DNA of 64,000 bases, taken from NCBI GenBank assembly GCA_003427395.1, contig BFEA01000295.1, positions 336,004 to 400,003 of the forward strand, given 5' to 3'. The position numbers and the translations under genes are program-made. Below the pieces are notes generated by a model, which saw only the letters and a program-made list of their open reading frames with translations, was not told where the DNA came from and made no database searches. The number at the start of each line of letters is the position of its first letter. The stretch's first letter is position 1. The stretch is from Chara braunii (lineage: Eukaryota; Streptophyta; Charophyceae; Charales; Characeae). This document shows, piece after piece, positions 56,799 through 64,000 of this stretch.

Positions 56799-57738
56799 AA
56801 ACGTAGTAGTTATAGACTGCGTGATAGCGGCGTGGTCAGAGGAGGGCGCGGTGACCTTGGAGGGAGGGTCTAACTCAGCAAAGGGGGAGGCCTGCCTGGG
56901 GACCTGTGCATTGCAGTCTGGTCGTGGTTCTAGGCGCCTTCTGCTGCGTTTTTTCCTGGCCATCATTGCGGGGCCCTCAGGCGAACCTAGATTTTAAGGC
57001 TCTCTCAGTGTGAGTTGAGTTGTCCCACCCTTGGATCTCGAGAGTCTGAATTTTCTCCTTCTATCTTTCTTACTCTCAGTCTAGTCTAAGGTTACGAGAG
57101 GAAGGCGGCAGGCGGGATTGCAACCCGTAGGACCGCATCAAGACCTTGTGGGAGATCCACCCATCGATTGCGGGAGCTCTGCCGGAGCCCAGGCGGGGTT
57201 CTGGAGGCAGGGAACTTTATGTATAATCTCGTCTAATGCGTGTGATACCTTCCCCTAATTGTTATCCCTTGGGTGGCTGAATAATACTATGACAGGATAT
57301 TACTTTTCGTGCTATTATGTATGTCAGGACATGCATTGTGAAAGGTTAAACGAACAAGTATGTATGAGAGTTCAAATTAATTTTGAGTGGATTCAGACAG
57401 AAGGAACGGGGGAAAGGTGGGATGAAGGTGTTTGCATGTGTTTGATCGGGTCAACCCAAGGTTGACCTCCTCTAAGTTGATGTAGGCTCAGTGCTGTGTT
57501 TTATTTTTGTTTGCTGGACTGACTGTATGATCTTGAGGGTTGGGCCTATCCTAAGTTTGACGGACCAGTCGCTGTTTTTTTTCTGGGGTTTCTGAACAGG
57601 AGGACGGACACCCTAAGTTGGGAGGACTCAAAATCCTGATATTTCTTTTGTGGGCTGCTGAAAACAGGACTGGGGATATTCTAAGTTGCGTAGACCCAGT
57701 TCTGTGTGTGTTTTTTTCTGAGGGGGACACAGGCATAA

Positions 57739-58790
57739 GGCTGATCGTACCCTTAAGTTAGGGCGGCTCAGTCATAAGCCATGAACATGAAAGTCAACCA
57801 AAGTATATAATTTTAATATAATATTATACGAATTTATATTCTAACAGGCCGGGCACCCTAAGTTGGGAAAGCCAGTCAGTAAGTCAGGTAGAACAAGAAG
57901 AGGAGGAAGATGGATGAAGAATATAATGGAGGTAACTCGGACAGGCTGAGCGTACCCTTAAGTTAGGGCGGTTCAGTCTGATGCTCGTAATAATACAAAG
58001 ATGATGAGAGTTAGTATAAATCTGTTTTTATTTTCCCTTCTAAACACAAGGCAGGATTGGATGTCTCCCTAAGTTGGGTAGGTCTGATCATCTGCCTAAT
58101 AAGAGAGAAACATATGAAGTTTGTATACGTATATCAATGGTTGTTTTCTTATATTGTCTTTACGGAGGCTAAGCATACCCTTAAGTTAGGGCGGCTTAGT
58201 CATACGTCATTTGTGATTGTTCAGGCAGGTCAGGCGTACCCTTAAGTTAGAGCGGCCTGGTCATGTTGTCTTATGTACCTAAACCTGTTTAAGCTAGCTA
58301 GGCGTACCCTTAAGTTAGGGCGGCCTAGTGATAGGTTCGTGTCGTTGATGTTATGTAGGTTGGACGTACCCTTAAGTTAGGGCGGTCTGACCATTCGTCG
58401 TTCGTACTTGTTTTAGGCAGGTTAGGCACACCCCTAAGTTGGGGCAGCCTAATCCTATGCCCTATGTAACTTTATCTATGAGCTGACTAGGCATACCCTT
58501 AAGTTAGGGCAGTCTAGTTTATGCTCCACGTCGTCAATTAAGCAGAAGCCAGACGTACCCTTAAGTTAGGGCGGTCTGGTTATATGTTTTATGACTAGAG
58601 TCTATGTGGTGTTGGGCATACCCTTAAGTTAGGGCAGTCCAATTGTGCGTACTTTACTTGTTTACTTAGGCAGGTTGGACATACTCTTAAGTTAGGGCCT
58701 TGTCTGATCCTATGCCATAGGCCAAACTTATTCATGCCAAACTTATTTAGGCAGGTTGGACATACCCTTAAGTTAGGGCCTTGTCTGATC
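57739..58790 (+). repeat. Stem-loop array D: constant core, covarying stems
   Basis: About a dozen units share a core close to GTACCCTTAAGTTAGGGCG, itself able to form CCCT/AGGG. Outer arms (left/right): GGCTGA 57739/TCAGTC 57768; CAGGCTGAGC 57942/GTTCAGTCTG 57971; GATTGGA 58055/TCTGATC 58083; GGCTAAGC 58167/GCTTAGTC 58194; GGTCAGGC 58228/GCCTGGTC 58255; GCTAGGC 58297/GCCTAGT 58323; GGTTGGAC 58358/GTCTGACC 58385; GGTTAGGC 58420/GCCTAATC 58447; GACTAGGC 58485/GTCTAGTT 58512; AGCCAGAC 58547/GTCTGGTT 58574; GTTGGGC 58611/GTCCAAT 58637; GGTTGGAC 58673/GTCTGATC 58702 and again 58754/58783. All are fully paired with G-U allowed. Degraded units precede it (57460-57700, about 57848). Confidence 0.9.
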
Positions 58791-61594
58791 CTATGCCATA
58801 GGGTTTATTTAGAACTGAGTGACCTAATGAACTATTCAGGCCAAACTTATGTGGGATTGTGAGAGATGTTTGTTTATGCATGCTTGTGGGCTCTCACTCT
58901 GGGGCGTCTGTTTTGATAGACTAGTTGCTTTAGACGCTCGCCAAGTGCTGGAGCCATAGGTAGATCAAATGGATGGTGGGAGGGCGAACTTGGGATGAAG
59001 ATAGGACTGCCCCTGCTAGGAGTTAGGATCAATGCTGGCCCACAATCTCATCTGGAGGTCGTGCTGACTGTCGTTGATCCTGAATCGTTAAGCAGGTGTT
59101 AGAAGTTAGTCCCAAGTATAGTTGCTTTGCCTTTTCTATCTTTTCAGCTCTGTATAAATCTTGACGGCCTCCTGATCCTACGGGAAGCGCGGCCGAAATT
59201 TCTGCAAATCTGAAAGGGTTAGTCGTTTTGGGGCTTCTAGAAATTCTGAAAAGGCACTTTTCCTACGGAAAGCGCTGCCAAAATTTCGTAGAATTTGGGG
59301 AGTTATAATATTTTTCAGCAAGGAGTTACCTAGCAGATCTATCCTGGTTAGAGGAGATGTTCAGTGGTTTGGTACTAGTAGAGGAGCTAGGTTACGACTT
59401 AGGGAGTACTCTCCCTTTCTTGGCATAAACATAGTAGTGGTTCTCTTTGGCATGTACTGTGTTGCATATTTCCGTATTTCGCTTGAAAGCTTCATCTGAT
59501 CAGCCTGATCCTCCAAAAGCATCACCTTGTTGTTATCACTGATAATAGGTCGGTTGCCGTTTTGTCGGTTTACGACTCAACTTTCCTACCTCTCCTGCCA
59601 CTCAACCTAAGGCCTTGACCCTTGTCAGGTTTTGTGTGTTTCTTTGGGTTTTCACCCAGTTTCTTTATAAATGGTCGTTTCTTAAAGACTGAGTATATTT
59701 GTTGAGGACTGGTGGGGAAATGGTTGGGCTTGTGTGCATAAGGCAGGGTGGGAGTTGCAGAAGGTCGGAAAGTTGACCCCTTTAGTGTGTGTGATGTTGT
59801 TTGAATGTTGTGCGTATAATTGAAGGTATGTATGAGGGAATCTCGATTGAGTCTTGTTGCGCGATTATGTTTGGATTCAGATGGGCAAACCACATAAATG
59901 TCGTGAGAGTGAGCTACCCCACAACCCTTTCGTTTGAGTGAGATTGTTTTGTTCCCAGCCAGATAATATGATAGTCATAGTAAGCGTACGCTCGGGTAAC
60001 CCTTATAGGACTATGCGACCGCATGCTTACGCTTCCCCTTACTCAAAGATTTTTAGTTCAAGGTCCTTGTCCAGGACGTTGACTTGCTTGCGGTCTCGTG
60101 GGAACAGAGGCGCCGCAAGGAGGAGAGGCTGTCCCTCGGTCACTCGGTCTGGCGGGGCGTTCATGTTCTCCCTGCCAACGTCTAGTACCCCTGTTTCGTT
60201 TTTTTCCTTGTTTAAATTATTTTGGTAGAACGATAAAGTTCCGGGCAGAAGGATTAGCGTATTGCTGGTGATGCGCTAGACAACTCACCACCACTTCGAA
60301 TTCCTTCCTGCCTTAGGGACCATCTCACCCCGCGCCCTTTGGGGCACCTCAGGGTGCAGAAGATGGTAAGGCCCTCAGACCGATTTTGCGCTCACTAAAG
60401 GTTTACCCCCCTTAGCGCACACCTTAGTCGACGTCTGAGCGTCGAGAGCGGCCCCATGGCCCAAAAAAGGCCACTCGGGTATGGGCGCCACATAATGCAC
60501 CAACATCACGATTACCTACACAAGTCTGCATTGTTGGTCGGTATGCGTAGGTTCTGCGTCTGCGCGATCATATACTAAACCTCTCGCACGACAGTTACCA
60601 ACTTCCGCCTCATAAAGTTATGGGTCAAAGTGGAGTCCCTCTCTATCGGCGGTTGGTTTTCTTTTTGAGTTTGTGGTTGGACGTTGTGGTTTGTGGCAGC
60701 CGTCAAAGTCAAACCCCTTGAGGTTGGCTACCACGACAACCCTGAAGCTGTCTACTCAACCCCTCTGCATAGGGTGCAGTGCACAGGGTGCAGAAGAGGT
60801 TGTGGTCGTCAACCGCACATGGCGGTTGTCTAGCGCCGAGAAGGTAACCCCGCAACGCGCTTGTCAGCCGACACTTGAGTGTCAAGTACGACCCTCGAGA
60901 TTACCAAGGGCCGCACAGTTACGAGTACCACGTAGTACCCCATCAGCGCGAGTGCTTGCGAGTGCCCACATGGCTGATCGATATGAGGAGGTCATGCGAG
61001 CGCACAACTCTTATACGAAAAACCAAGCGCGCGATACCTATCTGATTCTCGCGGCATAACGTTATGGGTCGGATATTGAAGGGACTAGGAATGTTGCGGT
61101 GTTGTGGTGTTGTCTGTGGTGTTTGTTTTTGTGTGTTTCCAAGTGTTAGGTGTGGGTAGATGTGAGTGTTGTGGTGTACGGGTAGGGTGCGTGATGTACC
61201 CTAGTCGACCAGCGCCGAGTCGCGTTTGGGACCTCAGCCCCCCAGTGCGTCGATTCGTGTGCGGGTTCGATTTTCGGGCGTTCAACCGCGCGTAGCCCCC
61301 CTATGCTACAACGAACCGGAAACGCCCTCGGCTGGGCCACCTCTGCAATTGCATACGAAAAGCTTTCGCATGTGGTTCAGTAGCTCGGCAGGGATACGCC
61401 CACCTAAGGGATGGTGACAACTCCTGCAGGTGGAGGTAAGCGGTGCCTCGCGTGACCCTATCCTGTCGTAGGGGCTCGCGAGAGGTAAGGCTGGCGCACT
61501 CGGCCGGAGCGGCAAACGCTCTCAGGGACAAGTCCTGCATAATCCTGCGTAACGCGGTCAGAAGGGTCCCCGTGCGGGACCAATGCGCTCAACA

Positions 61595-61740
61595 ACGCAG
61601 GGGCTCATACACACCACATGCCGGCTCACTGCACAGGGTTCTTATTGAACCCCCACAGGCGACATGTTCGTTACTTTTCAGGCGAGGTGGATTGATACTA
61701 TGCTTGGTTTGTAGGGCAAGCCAAAAGGTACATTCTGACG
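61595..61740. other. Short unassigned spacer between LTR D and the transposase remnant
   Basis: If 61594 is the LTR end, ACGCA (61595-61599) would be the target duplication on this side. I could not find its partner because the other LTR end is unresolved. Confidence 0.3.
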
Positions 61741-62789
61741 CAGATGGGTTTCGAGTTGAAGGGTGCACAAGTACATCCTTGCATATCGGCAGTTTGAGGA
61801 CTTTCATATGCAGCAGAGCAGGTTTGGCAATTGGGGCGGGGCGAAGGGGCGTGCTCGTGGGCGTGCGTGCAACGACGATACCAAGACGATTGAGTGCACG
61901 TCTTGGTGGTCTCAGTTCGGGGCTGGCACGCCAGAGTTGCAGCGGTGCGCTCTTCGGGTGATACACATGTGGTATTGCGCTTCTCCAACGGAGAGGAACT
62001 AGGCAGTCCACGAGGGCATCCACACGAAGAAGCGCAACCAATTGGCCTTCGAGAAGGTCATGCAACTCGTTGAGATCACCACAAATATGCGGTTGACAGA
62101 GTATCGTCGGGCTGGATGCGGTTATGTGTTGCCATGGCAGCGGGACGAGGGCATGCTCGAGTGCCAGGCAGGACTCGAGGTGGAGCCTGTGCGCATGGGC
62201 ACACGCAGGGGGATGACGGAGGAGGAGATTGCCCAACAGGTTGCGCTTATTACCCGCGATCCCATCAGGGCTTCTGCACCGCCCTCTGCTGATGCCGTAT
62301 TTGGTAGACGTGCTTGCATTTTTCGTCCCTACCCTAGGAAGGATTACTCGGATGAGGAGCCGGTACCAGAGGCGGCAGATGACCCTGCGTTCCGCAGACG
62401 AGGACACACACCGCACGACGGGCGGTGGACCGGGCGGACAGGGAGACGCTGGGGGGAGACGAGGAGTTTTGCGGCCCTTTCGGGGAGATGGCTTCCATGG
62501 GCGATGTGTGCGCTGACAGGGTCAGGGGCTCGTATGTAGGCACGAGCCGAACAGAGGCGCGGGTGACGACTCCTACTCTGACGAGACGAGAGTCGTCCAT
62601 GCCGCCACCTTCTGCTCCTAGTTTTGCACCAGCATCGCCCGTCTCACCACCTGAGCCGGCCACGGCAACAGCGGACACAGAGGAGTTGGCGTCCTCCTTG
62701 GCTCAACACGGACTTCTCCGCAGAGGCGGGGCGATCCACCAGCTAAGGTTACGATCACCTTCCTTGAGGATCTTGCAGGAGGAGGGGGA

Positions 62790-63020
62790 GGTGGCAGCAG
62801 CAGCAGCAGCAGCAGCAGCAACGGCGACGGTGGAGGAGATAGCAGCAGCAACAGTGGAGGGGGAGGTGGCAACAGCAGTGGAGGAGAAGATAGCACCAGC
62901 GGCGGCAGTGGAGGAGATAGCAGCAGCGGTGGTGGAGGAGATAGCAGCAGCAGGAGCAACAGCAACAGTGGAGGAGGAGGTGGCAGCAACAGTGGAGGAG
63001 GAGGGGGCACTGTCAGCAGC
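62790..63020 (+). repeat. GCA/GAG trinucleotide-rich coding repeat
   Basis: Includes an uninterrupted GCA run (about 62793-62820) and repeats of GAGGAGATAGCAGCAGC type. Encodes Ala/Glu/Val-rich sequence in the transposase tail. Confidence 0.85.
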
Positions 63021-63612
63021 TGCAGTGGAAAGGGGAGGTGGCAGTCCACGACGAGGAGATAGCCGCAGAGGCGGAGGTGCCGGATATTGCCATGCAACGT
63101 GACGGTGCGGACGACGCTAGGGGCGGTGACGAGCGCCTCATGCGGCACTTCCTCACGGAGGAGCTCGATCCGGTCATGGCGGGTGTGACCCCGAGTGTGG
63201 CGAGGGGGTTGGGGATATCGGATTCAGAGATGGGGACCCGCTTCGACTTTGATTTGTCGATGGGCCTTCCACCTAGTTGCGACAGGGCGACATCGACGGA
63301 TCGGGCTCCATCGAGGGCCGAGGCGGCAGGCGAGACTTTGACGCAGTCCCCGAGATAGAGGACGACGCCTGAGTCTCCAGATGCAGCACGCGACATCACG
63401 GAGCGAGAGAGGGCTCGGCTGATGGCATCCAGCGACGCGTGTGCACAGACGTTCGCACGGGCCTTAGAGGAGCGCAGGCGTCGAGAGACGGGGAGAGATG
63501 GTGGGCAAGGTGGGGCAGTGGTGGGGGAGAATGTTAGGGAGGTCGTTGCAGCAGAGGCAGAGGAGGGTATGGAGGGTGGGCGACAAGCAGTGCATGAGGT
63601 CACGGAGTGTGG

Positions 63613-63800
63613 AGAGGGGGGGGACGGTGAGCCTAGAGACGCACCGGCGGGAGGTTATGAGACACAAATGGGTCCGGTCCTCCCGTTCTCGGGCCTGCAC
63701 TTGGTGAAGAGAGGGGGGACGGTGAGCCTAGAAACGCACCGGCAGGAGGTTATGAGACACAGATGGGTCCGGTCCTCCTGTTCTCGGGCCTGCACTTGGT
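63613..63800. repeat. 95-bp tandem duplication
   Basis: ACGGTGAGCCTAGAGACGCA starts at 63624 and recurs 95 bp later at 63719 with few differences, through CGGGCCTGCACTTGGT. Because 95 is not a multiple of three, it shifts the frame of the transposase tail. Confidence 0.9.
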
Positions 63801-64000
63801 CGAGGCCCGACGGTCACAACTGCCTGACTTGGCATTCCACACGATGCCACCTGTTGTCATCGAGGATTTGGGGTTCGAGCCGATGGTTGAGCGTCCACGT
63901 CCTCGACGACCGGCTCCGCAGGAGGTGGATCATCCATTGGATGCCGAGGAGTTGGCTGCGACCGCTGTGCGCGATGGGACTCGACTGGACCGACGAGTAT

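Larger units (their letters stand above)
55629..61594 (+). mobile_element. Long LTR, copy D
   Basis: Same module order as copy A: ATAGAGCA hairpins (55629-55658; 56771-56798), the CCCTCAGG...GGCAGGGAACT module (56970-57212), hairpin array D, the TTTAGACGCTCGCCAAGTGCT block (58930), GGGAAGCGCGGCCGAAATTT (59179-59202), AT-rich blocks, the GTCAAAGTCAAACCCC block (60702), and the GC-rich end ATGCGCTCAACA (61583-61594). No primer site follows, so this is a 3' or solo LTR. The block 59940-60650 has no counterpart in copy A and may be an insertion. The 5' limit is unresolved. Confidence 0.7.
61741..64000 (+). pseudogene. hAT-family transposase, C-terminal part, with long acidic/Ala-rich tail
   Basis: The frame through 61763-62539 shows the hAT C-terminal dimerisation region: WWSQFGAGTPELQ, then CASPTERN, a TAG at 62000-62002 where a Trp is usual, then VHEGIHTKKRNQL, LVEITTNMRL and YVLPWQRDEG. 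In the family this region mediates dimerisation and completes the RNase-H-like catalytic core. After it comes a tail not typical of the best-known hAT proteins: an acidic stretch (DYSDEEPVPEAADDP), a frameshift near 62400, then a GCA/GAG repeat (62790-63020) coding for Ala/Glu/Val runs, and further charged sequence in the first frame from 63038 to 63358. The tail continues to the window edge in other frames after a 95-bp duplication. The N-terminal BED finger and catalytic D residues lie outside or are lost. Confidence 0.75.

Noticed and set aside
61589-62416. 275-codon minus frame
   Set aside because: Antisense of the hAT transposase region, whose + frame has recognisable family motifs.
62618-63148. 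Pro/Leu-rich 176-codon minus frame
   Set aside because: Antisense of the GCA/GAG repeat.

Overview
The window looks like nuclear repeat-rich DNA of a green-lineage eukaryote. The pointers are two plant-type reverse-transcriptase primer sites (initiator-Met and Asp tRNA), a chromodomain Ty3/gypsy retrotransposon, plant-type TTTAGGG-like tracts, a U6 snRNA copy and a hAT transposase remnant. A charophyte such as Chara is my best guess from the style of the elements, but I cannot prove it. I see no intact host gene; nearly every supported reading frame belongs to a decayed mobile element.

Layout. 1-4.85 kb: poly(A) and GC-rich inverted repeats, an unknown 181-codon frame with one stop (1326-1871) cut by an LTR end, a duplicated hairpin module, and a U6 snRNA pseudogene (about 3.0 kb). 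4.86-8.56 kb: long LTR (copy A, + strand) followed by an Asp-tRNA primer site. 8.77-13.4 kb: a related LTR (copy B, - strand) carrying a TTAA-flanked 436-bp foldback insertion. 13.4-19.65 kb: unassigned DNA with a tRNA-derived array, a possible SINE, an exact Nextera/Tn5 mosaic end, and six ~160-bp tandem units. 20.5-27.77 kb: a minus-strand LTR retroelement with a gag pseudogene, leader, Asp-tRNA primer site and ~4.3-kb LTR (copy C). 27.77-49 kb: another minus-strand LTR (copy E), split by an 18.2-kb chromovirus at 30104-48327. The chromovirus has 308-bp LTRs, CACGG target duplications and a leader amplified in about 2.45-kb tandem units. 49.1-53.5 kb: microsatellites and minisatellites. 55.6-61.6 kb: LTR copy D (+ strand). 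61.74-64.0 kb: hAT transposase C-terminal pseudogene running off the window.

The main discovery is three arrays of short hairpins placed at the same relative position in three related long LTRs (A 5373-6111; D 57739-58790; E 29.5-29.85 kb plus 48.63 kb, split by the chromovirus). Within each array the loop core is nearly invariant, while the flanking stem arms differ from unit to unit and change together, often with G-U pairs; spacers are unrelated. Copies B and C carry 49-64-bp minisatellites at the same position. I know of no described LTR feature like this.

Caveats: there are four large N gaps (11658-11742, 26001-26103, 38795-39559, 52345-53019) and scattered single Ns at 36.7-38.7 kb. 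An adapter sequence at 18073-18091 makes contiguity there doubtful.
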